Source: Ctenosaura bakeri (taxonomy: Eukaryota; Chordata; Lepidosauria; Squamata; Iguanidae). Taken from it: a DNA stretch of 64,000 bases. Made by a program: the position numbers and the translations under genes. Below the pieces are notes generated by a model. It was not told where the DNA came from and searched no databases. It saw nothing but the letters and a program-made list of their open reading frames with translations. Below are positions 44,973-56,704 of the stretch, piece by piece (the stretch's first letter is position 1; every line of letters starts with the position of its first letter). The stretch lies in NCBI GenBank assembly GCA_948474755.1, contig CAOLHI010002109.1, positions 214,001 to 278,000 of the forward strand. Direction: 5' to 3'.

Positions 44973-46094
44973 TAAATATATATACTGCCCAAACTAGGAC
45001 ACACACTGGGACATGGCTGTCCAATTTTCCCCTCTCCATCTAGGTGGGAACATTCTCTGCAAAGAGGAACTGCACAGCTTGCAGCATTTCCATTCCTCAT
45101 TCCCTCCTTTTTTGTGTGTGTGTTTTTGTCCTCCAAACCCAGAAATCCATCAGAATTCTATGGCCCCTGAAGACGTGCTGTTCTCATTGGGCCAATTTAG
45201 GGCCTCTCCTCCCCAAAAAAGTTTTTTTTTCCCTCCTACGACTTCTTGTTGCACTTTGCACATCTTGAGGTTACCCTCCAGCCTGCTGGTTGCCTCCCAC
45301 TTGTGGCATGGATGTTTGGGCTGCATAATATCATTTATGCAGATGCTTTTTTGGCTTCATAAACAACTGCACTTACAGGCTGAACATCAGGAATAATGGA
45401 GTGATTAAATGTCTCTTTGCAGGTTTCCTGCTTTGCACAACAAGAGAAGCAGCTCTGCAGCCAAATGGGTTTGTAAAACTTTGGCTTTCTCTGGTGTCTG
45501 AAGGCTGCTTGTCCAGAGACTAAGGGAGGCATCAGGAAGCCACTGGTTTATCTGACATGAACTCATTAGGTGATCTTAGGAAAGCTAACCAACACTGAGC
45601 TTCTCCATCTTCAAGATCAGGAAGAATGCTATTTAATTAATATACACGGTGGCTGTATGGTAGAGGGAACTTCCTTCATTCTGAATACTAAGTCAAATTC
45701 AAAGTTTTCTCAGGGGCCATAAAACCATAGAACCCTAAAACATCTTTAAAATTGAATTTTCACAAAGAAATCTCTAAATGTGAAAAATGGTCAGAAATGT
45801 ACAGACCCACTGGATTTTTTTTTTAAAAAAATCTTTGTCTTTGCAGATGAGAATGAAATAAGCAAAGGTTTGCACCCCGAGATGAGATGGATTCTGAGAG
45901 GAGAATTCAACCTCTTTTGAGTGGGATCATTTTTTGGAGAACAATCAAGTGGTCTGTCAGGGGTGAGGGCTTCTGGATGCCGGTTTCTGCACCTGGATGC
46001 TCAGACAGGAGTGATTTTTCCAGGGTTAGGCTAGTGCATGAACGGTGCCAGTTCTCAGTGAGGTCAGACTTGGTCTTGAAGATGCGCGTCTTCC
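44973..46094. other. No gene seen
   Basis: Unique-looking sequence with T-rich runs near 45220-45230 and 45815-45825. No supported gene. Confidence 0.4.
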
Positions 46095-46335
46095 TTTAGA
46101 GGTGGCTGCTAGCTTCATTGTCATTGAGGGATGGACAAGCTTTCAGTTTTGATTTGCACTTTAAAGGACTGTCCATGGTCTTGAACTGAACTGAGGACAC
46201 GGGTCAGCACCGTGGAGAGCTCTTTTAAAGTTATCCAGAACTTTAATGGAGCTACCCAAAGTGCTGAACACATTGAGAGATGACAAAGTCCAGCTTCTTG
46301 GATAGAAAGGCTGGACTGTAGCCTGGAATGAATCA
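46095..46335. repeat. Diverged copy of fold-back family F
   Basis: GGGTCAGCACCGTGGAGAGC and TCTTTTAAAGTTATCCAGAAC match the arm of the 42055 element in order; AAAGGACTGTCCATGGTC lies upstream. Strongly decayed. Confidence 0.45.
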
Positions 46336-48136
46336 CTCCATGCCCATGAAAGCCACAGGTCCCCTCCTTGCCTCACTTACTGAAATATCTTTGAATTGTT
46401 TGGAAATTGAAGGTCATTCTGAATGCAGCAGCAAGAATACTGGAAGGCTCTGCTTACTGGATTATGTTACATCTGTATTGCAAGGGCTGCTTGGGAGGGG
46501 GGTTAAAATTGTGTGTTTTTTGACGAGGGAGTGGCCCTCCGTGGTCTCCTTGGGGGCTAACATAGCCCCCTAGTCTCCTACAGTTGTCCGCGCCAAATGC
46601 AAAGTTCTCGATTCAAATCCTGGCATCTCCAGGTAGAAGCAGGGAAGAATCCTTCCCAGAACCCTGGAGAAACAGGTCTGTGAATTGGAGCTAACAATAC
46701 CGAGCTACATGTGATGATTTGATTCACTATTGGGTCTCTTCCTACGTCCACATCCATTTCCTCATTCCATCTTTCCATGCAGAGGCATAGCTACTTGGGG
46801 AGGGGGCAAAAATGAGGATTTTCCCCTCCAAAATAAGCATTCTGCCCCCTGCATAAGACTTTCTTTAAGTCCCCAAGTTTTTAGCATAGCAGTAACTTAA
46901 AATTCCAGTTGAGCCTTTAGAAATAGAGTTTAGGCATCCAAAAGCAAGGAACAGGCAAATGTAAGAGTTCTGGGTACAAGCAGTTTTCAATGTCTCACCG
47001 TCTGCAATGCTAGAATTTGGGGGACCAAAAGAACATTTCATGGGGAAGGCAATGTCTTCATTGCCCTCTTCTGACCCTCCTAGTCTTCTTCTTAGCAGAA
47101 GATGCATTTAAAAAATGGGAATGATTGAGAGGAAGGGCATCAACTTAAATCAGCAAGTTAACCTAATGCCAAGTGAATCCAAGGTGCCATTTTTAAGTGC
47201 AATTTATGCTCTGCCTCCATCTACGTTCTTAACAACACGCCAAACAACTCTAAGGAATCAGTACTTGTTATTCCTATGTTCCCAGCCAAAATAACACTGA
47301 ATTGATGGAAGGTTTCCTACCAAGCAATATAGCTGAGCAGGTATTACCCCCGTAAGGGCCATTGGGGGACCCCAAGAGAGCCATAATCATTTTCAACTTG
47401 GTGGTACCTTCTTGATTCCATTAGGGAGATTTGCAGCCCGAGGGCCAAACTGCTTGCAGTCCTGAACTTCCACAGAGGAACCAAAGGAAATTACCGTTCG
47501 GAAAAAGGGAAAGAGAAAAAAACTCAGAGGGTCTGGATTTGCAACCTGGTGGATGCGTTAAGTTTATCTACTGACATTCTTATTATTGGGAGCTCTGCCA
47601 GAAATGTATTTCAGATTAAAAGATAGTGTCCAGTGAAGTTCATTAGAAGAAAAATCCATGACAAGCGGGTGTAATGTTCGTGCCTGCGGAAACTGCGCGC
47701 ACCTGCCAATTAGCAACAGAACATTTGCTGGTTTGTTGGGTAGACATCGTGTGGCTCTGGACCGGAGCAGTTTCGTACGACAAACACATTCATTATCTAG
47801 ACCACAAACTCTGATCAAGACTGACACCCTAGATCCAAATAAAGCCACTTTCTTTCCCTTTAGCTGATGGGTTTTGGTGCCAATTCCACACACCCCCGAT
47901 GAATCCACTGGGGGCCACACACTATGGTGATGACTGCGTCAGAATTAAGCATGGTTTTCTGGTTGAAAATTTCCTTTAAAACACAGCTGAGTGACTGTAG
48001 AAGGCCTGTCTTAGTCCCTCCACCAGAGACCTTGGAAGGCTGCACACACCAATACACTTGCTCCCACAATTTTGTTTTTCAAAATTTATTTGCCATCAAC
48101 TGCCCTCCATGAGGCGTGGAGGTCATTTTCAGGTTT
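46336..48136. other. No gene seen; repeat-poor
   Basis: About 1.8 kb without recognised families or supported frames. 47560-47860 has a 118-codon minus frame without a domain. Confidence 0.4.
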
Positions 48137-48575
48137 TTCATAGAATCATAGAGCTGGAAGAGACCCCAGGGGCCATCCAGTCCAACCCCCTGCTATGCAG
48201 GAACACCCATCAAAGCATTCCCAACAGACAGCCATCCAGCCTCTGCTTAAAAACCTCCAAAAGAAGGAGACTCCACCACACTCCATGGAGGCAGCAGATT
48301 CCACCGCTGGACAGCTCTGACCATTAGGAAGTTCTTCCTAAGATGGTGGAATCTCTTCTCCTGCAGCTTGAATCCATTGCTCCTTGTCCTGGTCTCTGGA
48401 GCAGCAGAAAACAAGCCTGCTCCCTCCTCAATATGACATCCCTTCAAATATTTAAACATGGCTCTCCTGTCCCCTCTTAACCTTCTCTTCTGCAGACTAA
48501 ACATCCCCAGCTCCCTAAGCCACTCCTCATAGGGCTTCATGGCTTCCAGACCCTTCACCATTTTGGTCGACCTTC
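48137..48575 (-). mobile_element. CR1 LINE 3' end
   Basis: Single tail octamer (CATAGAATCATAGAGC), 3'UTR, then about 104 ORF2 codons from [20 protein letters not shown] to SFGGF, with a small in-frame loss near 48345. Ends near TTTTGGTCGACC. Confidence 0.9.
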
Positions 48576-49841
48576 CTAGCCTGTTTTAGTCCAAAGAGGT
48601 CTTATTCTGTAAAAAAAAATGGCTATGGTTGGTTTCTTGCTGACTTTAAGGTCCACAGCAACAAACAACAAAGCTCCATTGGTGGGAAGCTGATCCAGGA
48701 GTTGGCCTACAGCAGAAAGAGGCATCACAGCCTCTTAGCTCAAGGGGTAGCCAAAAAGAAGACACTCCTGAGCAAGCTGGAGTCTAGACGGTCCCTCCAA
48801 ATTCTAAGATTCTATGGTATTATAACATAACCTTGCAGCACAGATGGGGTAAGGGGAGACCGAAATTCTCCTGTTGCCACTGTCAATGGGGAGAAACTGG
48901 TGGAGAATTTTCTCCCCTTGGAGAAATTCAGCAATATTTCTCCACTTGCGAAACAGGGTATAATACAATGAGAGGAAATTGCACACCGTTGCGGCAAGCT
49001 AAGAAGAAAATCAGAAACCGAAAAACAAACATGATCGTCAACGGCCTCTGATAAGGAGGGAATGCTTTATTGTATTTTAACACAGAGCTGTCATACAGAA
49101 CCTAGACATCTCGGAAGTAAATGGAGTTAAAAGGGGAAAAGAGAAAGCAAACCGGGGAGAACGAAAGAGGGGCTTCAAAAGTAATCAATGCTACGAAAGA
49201 GGCCTAGGAGAGCCATAAAGCGGAGAGGATGCGAGAAGAAAGAACCCTGAGATGGAAGACGATGTCTGTCTGCAAAAGGGACGCTGAACTCAAGGTTGAG
49301 ATAAGTAGGAAGGTTTTATTATTTCGCCGGTGTTTGCTTGTTTGTTCCCGGGCAGAGCAAAAGATACTGAAGCCTGTTAAGGAAAACACTTAAGGCCTTT
49401 GAGGGGGCGGCGAAAGCAATTTAACGACACGGGGAAGAAAGGAGCTTCTTAAATATGAAGGGGAAAATGGAGCCCAGCGTTATCAAAATGGCCAGAGCAG
49501 AAAAGGAGATGGGGGAGCAGAGAACGAACTGATCTGGATAAAATGATGCCATGTTCAAGAGGGGCTCATTCAGAGAAGAATGGCTCAGTGTTACTCCAGC
49601 TATGGCACTGTTGGTGAGGACCCCAGATATCATTTTGATATCAAACAATTCGGCCTTAGCTTGACCTTTTTCCAGCCGCCCCACTCCACGTGTTTGCAAG
49701 GTTCTCCAGACAAGCACGGACAGGGTGCGGCCATCCAGACCCTATTGAGGCCAGAAACTCCAGCCTTGCTCATAGCTTCAGGGAACTTCCAACTGCAAAC
49801 CTCACAATAGCTGCACGGCTCTGAACCAAGCCATTCCTTTA
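48576..49841. other. No gene seen; repeat-poor
   Basis: Unique-looking. 48800-49000 contains an inverted pair near GGTGGAGAATTTTCTCCCC. No supported gene. Confidence 0.4.
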
Positions 49842-50412
49842 TGTTGGGCCATCAACGTACCGGCCACGCTATTGTCATCAAGAGCAAATCCTACCATGCA
49901 AACTTGACCTTTTCCAAGTCCTTTGTCCAGCACTAAAATCTCCTTTGTTCGCACCTGGCATGCCATAGCCAGTAGGCACAAACCCCTCTATAAAAACCCC
50001 TCGTTTTCAAACAGCCTTCGGACTACTTTGGACTTCCATCCCGCCTTGCTGCCAGTTGTCTAAGGAAACTCCCCTCGGCTAACCAGGTTGAGCTTTCCTC
50101 TCCGGAACCTCGCTTCTCTCCAGGACTACGGTACCGGGTGTCGTATTGCCTACCCTTTGCAACTCCCCTTTTCTATTTCTCAGCTAGTTAGTTTATGTCT
50201 TGTCTTGCATGTTTCTTGTCTTCAATAAAATATTGTTTGTTACTTTGAAAACCTTGTCTAGCTGCTCTCTGATCCGCCGCTGTATACATAGGGTTAAAAT
50301 CCTTGCTAAAGTCACCCTGCCTCTCGCTTAGCCAAGAGAGTGCTCCAGCTAAATTCCCCCAACTTGTATTTTGATTCGGTAATTTGGGCGCCCCTCCCGG
50401 GACCCCCCAACA
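49842..50412 (+). mobile_element. Solo LTR
   Basis: A 571-bp unit bounded by TGTTGGG and CCCCAACA, the inverted TG...CA ends of LTR retroelements. A TATA box (TATAAAAA) lies at 49990 and a polyadenylation signal (AATAAA) at 50224, in the order expected for U3-R-U5 on the plus strand. No internal retroviral or Ty3/gypsy coding sequence flanks it, and no clear target duplication (CTTTA left, TACAG right). It could be a gypsy-type or endogenous-retrovirus LTR. Confidence 0.75.
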
Positions 50413-50692
50413 TACAGGGTAACATCAGGACACATGAGTCTCAGCCCAATTGCGAGCCCCAACTAGAGTAGACCCCCTGAATTAAAGGGATTTGCCAGCG
50501 TGTTGATTCACTGCTCAACTCTTGATTCAACGGCTTTATCCCATTGGGAATAAAGGGCAGGATTCAGGCCATGAAGTAGGTCTTTATTGAGCCAAACCAC
50601 TGATACGCTGAGTCCTCCATTGGCTGCTCTCCAGGGTTGGTTGCTCTCCAGGGATTGGAGCAGAGGTCTCGACAGAGATCCATTTAATTCAG
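50413..50692. other. Unclassified repeat words, no gene
   Basis: 50455-50565 (AGTAGACCCCCTGAATTAAAG, CAGGATTCAGGCC) shares words with 32495-32600. No gene. Confidence 0.35.
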
Positions 50693-50815
50693 GGATGGGA
50701 GTCGTATGACCCTCCAGATGTTGTTGAACTGGAACTCCCAGTTCTTCACTCTTGACTTTTCTGGCTAGGGTGTTGAGAGTTGTAGTTCAACAACATCTGG
50801 AGGAACACATGATTG
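50693..50815. mobile_element. hAT-like palindromic MITE
   Basis: Arms CCTCCAGATGTTGTTGAACT and AGTTCAACAACATCTGGAGG are complementary, separated by CTGGCTAGGGTGTTGAGAG. This is a very common reptile palindrome; a fragment also lies at 10765. Confidence 0.8.
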
Positions 50816-50930
50816 CAGTTTCCAACAGAAACATGTCTACTTTGGGTGTATTATGGGACCAGATGAGTCACTGGAATGCTACATAAAATGGAAAGCAATA
50901 GCAAAAGAGCAAGTCAGACTTATTTATTTA

Positions 50931-51292
50931 TCTCATACATAAAAGTCAAAGTTTGTTTGTCTGTGTCAGGCGAAGACCTCATATGACTGGCTGCCTACGG
51001 AGAGTCTATGGAATCCTGGGGTTTGCAGTTGAGGCAGGGGCCTTCAGAATTCTGTGTCTGTCTTGAACTTGTTACGGAGATGAGGCCTAGCAGGAAGGAG
51101 GAGGGCAGTGTATTCCCTCAGGAAACCAACCTCTGTATATTAATAACTCTGAATACAGATTGGATTGGGGAATATGGGGAAAAGTTATAGGTACTGGACA
51201 AGACAGTTTGGGGAATTAGAGCCACAGGATCTCAAGTCTTCCTAACAAGTTGAGAAAATAAAATCCCGGGCAATGCTGGGTATATACACTAG
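50931..51292 (+). mobile_element. Non-autonomous Helitron-like element with MITE segment
   Basis: It begins TCTCATACATAAAAGTCAAA (Helitron 5' TC) preceded by host A at 50930, and ends hairpin CCCGG-GCAATG-CTGGG (51265-51280), eight bases, then CTAG at 51289-51292 followed by host T. That is the A|TC...CTAG|T insertion rule of Helitrons. Positions 51005-51055 are the family M MITE (TATGGAATCCTGGGGTTTGC). No Rep/helicase coding. Related to 35982-36333. Confidence 0.78.
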
Positions 51293-52167
51293 TTTATTAT
51301 ATCTCCCTCTGAAGACCTCAGGGTGGCATATGGCAAAATCATTTTAGAGCTTGCATGGTATGAGCTTGCATGGTATGAGTAGCGTGGTGGATCATAAGAG
51401 CATCTCTGGGAGGTCTCATTTCCTCTGGTCTCCATAAGTCAAAGCTGGCCTGGTGGTACACAATCATCACTGGCATCAATAGCAACACCCTCCAGGTTCT
51501 GAAATATGTCCTCCTCTGCACTAGACCTGCAGAAATGTCATGTGCGAAAATGAAATGAAATGTCACATCACAAGCAGGAATGAGCAAAGGGGACAACGTG
51601 CATTAGATCAGAGACAGGAATGAACCATGAATGGAAACAAGAGGAGAAGATGAAACAGGGATGCCTTGCAGTGGACGTTTGGGAATCCTCCAGCATCTCT
51701 CTCACACAAAATCACCAAGAAAACAAAGAGAAAGCTGTACAGTCATCTAGCTTGCAGTTGCCCAAGTTTGCATTTTTTTTCCCATACTCGCCATTAAATC
51801 TTTCTCCGGGGAGCTTGGACTTTGATGCTGTTATCAAGGCATTATCTCTTGAGTGACGTCCGACAGAATCTGATATCAAGCGGAGGCCTATCATAGCAAG
51901 AGGCCCCCCCTTTGGCTGACGTGCCGTGAATGCCAACGTCAATAAACGGCATTACGGGAGGATTACAGATTGGATCAAAACGCCGAAGGAGAGCATGATT
52001 AAGGTTCTAATTCCATCAAGAAAAACATGACAGTGTGCCGTCACAGCCCCAAGACGGAAACGTCACTTCATAATTGCCACTTTTCTCCCGCTTTTTAAAA
52101 ATGCTTCGTGACGCTGCTTTTGCCATGAGCCTCCCAAGAGGAGGATTCATGCCATGTATTGTCCATT
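51293..52167. other. No gene seen
   Basis: A short tandem of AGCTTGCATGGTATGA at 51350-51376; 51850-52090 is unique and CpG-moderate. No supported gene. Confidence 0.4.
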
Positions 52168-52382
52168 TGTTGTTATGTGCCTTAGAGTCAACTCACCGCA
52201 TGTTGACCCTCTACTAGGGTCTTCTTGGCAAGATTTCTTTTGGAGGAGGTTTGCTGCTGCCTTCCCCTAAGGCTGAGAGAATGTGGCTGCCCACGGTCCA
52301 CAGCGGAGCAAGATTTGAACCTGGTGCCCTGGAGAACTCAACCCACTGCAGCATTGTTGGCAGTGCCTTCAAGTCATTTCCA
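52168..52382 (-). mobile_element. tRNA-derived SINE (Sauria-type), antisense
   Basis: TTGTTGTTATGTGCCTTAGA (tail), CTTCTTGGCAAGATTTCTTT, CCCTAAGGCTGAGAGAATG, GCAAGATTTGAACCTGG (head). A second tail fragment (CAGTGCCTTCAAGTCATTTCC) lies at 52362-52382, so two insertions abut. Confidence 0.75.
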
Positions 52383-52827
52383 ATTTTTTAATTTATTTTT
52401 ATTGCACATATCACCAAAAATATATATATATTTCCATTGCAACGTTGTGTTCCTTGACAAAGTTACAGTCAGTTTTTAAACTCATTGCTTTTTAAAGATT
52501 CTATGCATATAACTCAAAACAAAACAAAATAAAAATTATGTTCCCTCCTTCCTACCCTACCTTGGAACCTATTTTGTTACCTGTAACTTACGCTTCCTTC
52601 CCCTTGGTAGTATTCTCAAAAAAAAAAAAAAATTCTGAATACTCTGCACATCTCAGTGGGTTTTCTCCAGTTCTATGAAACTTATTCATATTGCCCATCA
52701 AGTTATTTCAGACATAAACACAGATACCATTAAATTTCATTAGCAATCCATGTCACATAAAATGGAACCATTATGTCCATTTTTATCTTGTTTTTAACTT
52801 ATTTTAGTCAGATCTGACAGTAGCTAA

Positions 52828-52828
<1 letters not shown>
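52383..52828. other. AT-rich stretch, possible antisense LINE end
   Basis: Opens TTTTTTAATTTATTTTTATTG like 21950 and 33285, then AT-rich; an A run at 52619-52632. No coding evidence. Confidence 0.35.

Positions 52829-52888
<60 letters not shown>
52829..52888. repeat. (ATT)n microsatellite
   Basis: About 19 uninterrupted ATT/TTA units, directly at the 3' (tail) end of the antisense SINE that follows; probably grew from its tail. Confidence 0.97.
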
Positions 52889-53115
52889 TTGTTTATTTGT
52901 ATCCCGCCTCTCCATATGGATCAAGGTGGCGAACAACTTACAAATAGCATGCATTTCGAAACATTTCTATACATTCTCCCAACAAGCTGGGTACTCATTT
53001 TACCGACCTGCAGAAGGATGGAAGGTTGAGTCAACCTTGGAGCCGGGCAGGATCGAACTCATAACCTTGTGACTTGCAGTACTGGCATTTAACCACTGCG
53101 CCACCAGGGCCCCCT
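52889..53115 (-). mobile_element. tRNA-derived SINE (GCCCTGGTGGCGCAG family), antisense
   Basis: Tail TTTATTTGTATCCCGCCTCTCC, body GGTACTCATTTTACCGACC, B-box complement GGATCGAACTCATAACC, head GCGCCACCAGGGC at 53099-53111. Confidence 0.92.
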
Positions 53116-53119
53116 AATA

Positions 53120-53305
53120 GCCCAGCTGTGTGGTCATTTCCACCTTCTGGTGACCCCAAGGCAACCCTATCATGGGGTTTTCTGAGGCTGAGAGTGTGTG
53201 ACTCATCCCAAGTCATCTAATGGGTTTCCATGGCTGAATGGAGAATCAAACCCTGGTCTCCATGGTCATAATCCAATGTTCGAATTATTACACTACACCG
53301 AGTTT
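53120..53305 (-). mobile_element. tRNA-derived SINE (Sauria-type), antisense
   Basis: GGTCATTTCCACCTTCTGGTGACC, CTATCATGGGGTTTTCTGAGGCTGAGAGTGTG, GGGTTTCCATGGCTGAATGG, then the head ATCAAACCCTGGTCTCC. It abuts the other SINE family head to tail. Confidence 0.8.
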
Positions 53306-53769
53306 CCAGTGCAGCAACCTGGCTTGCATTGGCCAAAATCACAGTCTAGGTTTTGCAACTTTATGAATCTGCAGCCACACTGCAGAAATGCAGTGAGAGA
53401 CCCTTGTTAGTGAATTGTGAAGGTGCACATCTAGGCATCAGCAACAGTGCGGAGATGTTGTCAGGCCGGCTGCTCTCTCCCTGCCATGTTTTACAGCTGT
53501 ACTTGGGTGCTTTTCTGGGTAGGGAAGAAGGATGGGATGAGGTGATAGATGTGAAGCTGGGAAGCTGGGAATGTTTGGGTAATGATCTGTGATAAGAATG
53601 AAGAGATATGGCTGCAAGGCCATGCTGTTGGCAGGTTGAGTGAGAACATGGGAGCCTGGGAGAAATGTTGTTTTTAGTGATCAGCAAATGGGATAGCAAC
53701 ACCTGGTAATTTTGAAATGTAGCGGCTTATATAGCATTGTAAATCCAATAGCAATTTAGTCTTAAGAAA
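53306..53769. other. No gene seen
   Basis: Unique-looking sequence; no supported feature. Confidence 0.4.
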
Positions 53770-54147
53770 ATCAAAGGTCTAGAAGCCAGGCCTTATGAAG
53801 AATGACTGATGGAGCCCGGAGAAGAGAAGACTGAGAGGTGACACAAGAGCTCTCGGGAAACATCTGAAGGGAGGCCATCCAGAAGATGGAGCAAACTTGT
53901 TTTCTGTGGCTCCGTAGACTAGTACATAAACCAGTGGATTCAGCTTACAAGAAAAGGGATTCTACCTAAAGATCAGGAAGAACTTCCTGCCTGCAAGAGC
54001 TGTGGGACAGCAGGACAGACTCTCCATCTCTGGATTTAAACAGATGTTGGATAGGCGTCCTTCAGAACTGCTTTAGTTGTGCATTTCTGCATGGCAGGGA
54101 TATGCAAGATTCACTAAGATTCTACACTAAGATTCTATGATTTTATT
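53770..54147 (+). mobile_element. CR1 LINE 3' end, old
   Basis: Highly diverged ORF2 blocks in order (GAGAAGAGAAGACTGAGAGG, CTTGTTTTCTGTGGCTCC, ATCAGGAAGAACTTCCTGCC) and a decayed tail (AAGATTCTATGATTTTATTG). Frame fully broken. Confidence 0.8.
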
Positions 54148-54165
54148 GTATGCCACCCTGAAATC

Positions 54166-54166
54166 A

Positions 54167-54233
<67 letters not shown>

Positions 54234-54376
54234 CATCTATCCATCTATCCATCTATCTATCTAGCTATCCATCCATTCATCCATCCATCTGGATCACTCT
54301 CCATATCTGTCTGTCTGTCTGCCCGTCCGTCCATCCATCCATCCATCCATCTATTATCTCTCTGGGTCAATCTCCG

Positions 54377-54413
<37 letters not shown>

Positions 54414-55065
54414 ATCCATCTCTCCATCCATCCATCCATCCATCCATCCATCCATCCTTCCATCCATCCATCTATTATCTATCTGGATCAATCTCCATAT
54501 CTGTCTGTCTGTCTGTCTGTCCGTCCGTCCATCCATCCATCCATCCATCCATCCATCCATCCATCCATTATCTATCTGGATCAATCTCCATATCTGTCTG
54601 TCCATCCGTCCATCCATCCATCCATCTATTATCTATCTGGATCAATCTCCATATCTGTCCCTCCATCCATCCATCCATCCATCCATCCATCCATCCATCC
54701 ATCTATTATCTATCTGGATCAGTCTCCGTATCTATCTATCTATCTGTCTGTCTGTCTATCTATCTATCCATCCATCCATCCATCCATCCATCCATCCATC
54801 CATCCATCCATCATCTATCTGGGTCAATCGCCGTGTCTGTCTGTCCATCTGTCTATCTATCCTATCTATCCTATCTATCCATCCATCCATCCTATCTGGA
54901 TCAATCTCCATATCTGTCTATCTGTCTATCTGTCTGTCTATCTATCTGTCCGTCCATCCATCCATTATCTATCTGGATCATTCTCTGTATCTATCTGTCT
55001 GTCTGTCTGTCTATCTATCTACCTACCTACCTATCTATCTGGCTATCTATTATCTATCTAGAATA
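54166..55065. repeat. Tetranucleotide array with higher-order unit
   Basis: Mixed (CTGT)n, (CTAT)n and (CATC)n over about 900 bp. A core TATCTGGATCAATCTCCATA, exact or with one or two changes, recurs: GGATCA/GGGTCA is at 54291, 54363, 54485, 54578, 54639, 54716, 54821, 54898 and 54974. The long [13 protein letters not shown] frames are artefacts. Confidence 0.95.
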
Positions 55066-55714
55066 AATGTGTAAGTACGCAGTTATACGTAACGGAGTGC
55101 TTTCTCATTCTGGGAAGAAACATCATGGTTTCATTCCTCATTCAAAGCAGCCCAGCTCCATCTTCACCCTCAGCACTGAAAATTGGGAAGGTTTTCCTCT
55201 AAACAGACATAATTTTCAGTTTAGATGCAAATAAATCACTTTCTTTATTCCTCCCGGGCTTTCCACCAACTTCTCTTATTATCCCTGCACTCTTCTAACC
55301 GGCCCAATTGCTGTCAAGCCTCCGTCTCCATTTCGCATCACTTCTCTCCCCCTCCCGCCACCCCCAATCACAGAGATGTGGCGTAAAAAGAGGGCGAATC
55401 TGCATTTCAAATCATTGTTTGTTGTTATGACAACACAGTGTAGATTTGTTACGGGCTGTAAGTCTTCCAGTCCTGGGCTCCCGGCACATTTTCATATATA
55501 TTTTTTTGGCTAAAACAAAGAAAAAGCAGGTCTTTATTCTGAGCATTGCTGGGGGAGGAAAGCATTATTTTTTTATCTGTCAAATAGCTGGATGAAATAT
55601 TCTTCCATTTGCTTATTGCTGTGTAAAACACTGAAGGGAAGAAGAAAAAGCATGCAGCCTGCAGTGTTGGAGTAATAAATCTCAGCTCCTCTAAGAGGAA
55701 CAGCCTTTTCCTGG
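55066..55714. other. No gene seen; repeat-poor
   Basis: Unique-looking sequence; no supported gene. Confidence 0.4.
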
Positions 55715-55908
55715 TTATAGAGAATCAGAGAGTCTTAGAGCTGAAAGGGGCCACAAAGGATATCTAGTCCAACCCCTTGCTCTGAAGGAACACATCATTC
55801 AAGCATTCTTGAAGATGCCCACCCAACCTCTGTTTAAATAACCCCCAAAGATGGAGATCTCACCTCCCACAGAGGCAGTCTGTTCCACTGCCAAACATCT
55901 CTTGACCT
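55715..55908 (-). mobile_element. CR1 LINE, short 3' end, old
   Basis: Decayed antisense tail (AGAATCAGAGAGTCTTAGAGC), 3'UTR (GATATCTAGTCCAACCCC) and about 25 ORF2 codons. Its 5' break abuts the plus-strand CR1 at 55909. Confidence 0.8.
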
Positions 55909-56695
55909 TGACAGATTAGAGAACTGAGCCAAAACTAACAAAATGAATTTTAACAGGGAAAAATGTAGGGTATTACACTTAGGGAGAAAGAATGAAATAC
56001 ACAGATATAGGATGGGTGATACCTGGCTTGAAAACAGTCCATGTGAAAGGGATCTAGGGGTCTTAGTGGACCACAAGGTGAACATGAGCCAACAGTGTGA
56101 TGCAGCAGCTAAAAAGGCCAATGTGATTCTGGGCTGCATGAACAGGAGTATAGTGTCGACATCAAGGGAAGTAATAATACCACTTTATTCTGCTTTGGTT
56201 CTACCTCACCTAGAGTTCCGGGCACCACAGTTCTGGAATGATATTGACAAGCTGAAATGTGTCCAGAGGAGGGCAACCAAAATGGTAAAGAGAAGCCATG
56301 AAGACCTATGTGGAGAGGCTTAGGGAGCTGGGTATTTTTACTCTGACAAAAAGAAGGTTAAGAGGTGACGTGATAGCCATGTTTAAGTATTTGAAGGGAC
56401 GTCATGTTGAAGATGGAGCAAGTTTGTTTTCTGATGCTCCAGAAACTAAGACATGGAGCAATGGATCCAAACTACAGGAAAAGAGATTCCACCTAAACAT
56501 CAGGAAGAACTTCCTGACCGTCAGAGCCATTCAACAGTGGAATACATAGCCTGGGAGTGTGGTGGAGTCTCCTTTTTTGGAGGTTTTTAAGCAGAGGCTG
56601 GATGGCCATTTGCTGGGGGATCTTTGAGTATGTGTTGGGGTTGGACTGGATGGCCCCCGGGGTCTCGTCCAGCTCTGTGATTCTATGATTCTATC
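55909..56695 (+). mobile_element. CR1 LINE 3' end, older subfamily
   Basis: ORF2 from just past the RT catalytic loop (MNFNREKCRVLHLGRKNEI) through NVILGCMNRSIVSTSREV and LTVRAIQQWNT. Frame broken near 56285; a loss near 56215 removes the SCVQF block. Tail GTGATTCTATGATTCTATC ends at 56694. Confidence 0.9.
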
Positions 56696-56704
56696 ACAGC
56701 ATCA

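Noticed and set aside
54137..55074. 309-codon ORF rich in CLSVCLSI and HPSIHPS
   Set aside because: Artefact of the CTGT/CTAT/CATC array.
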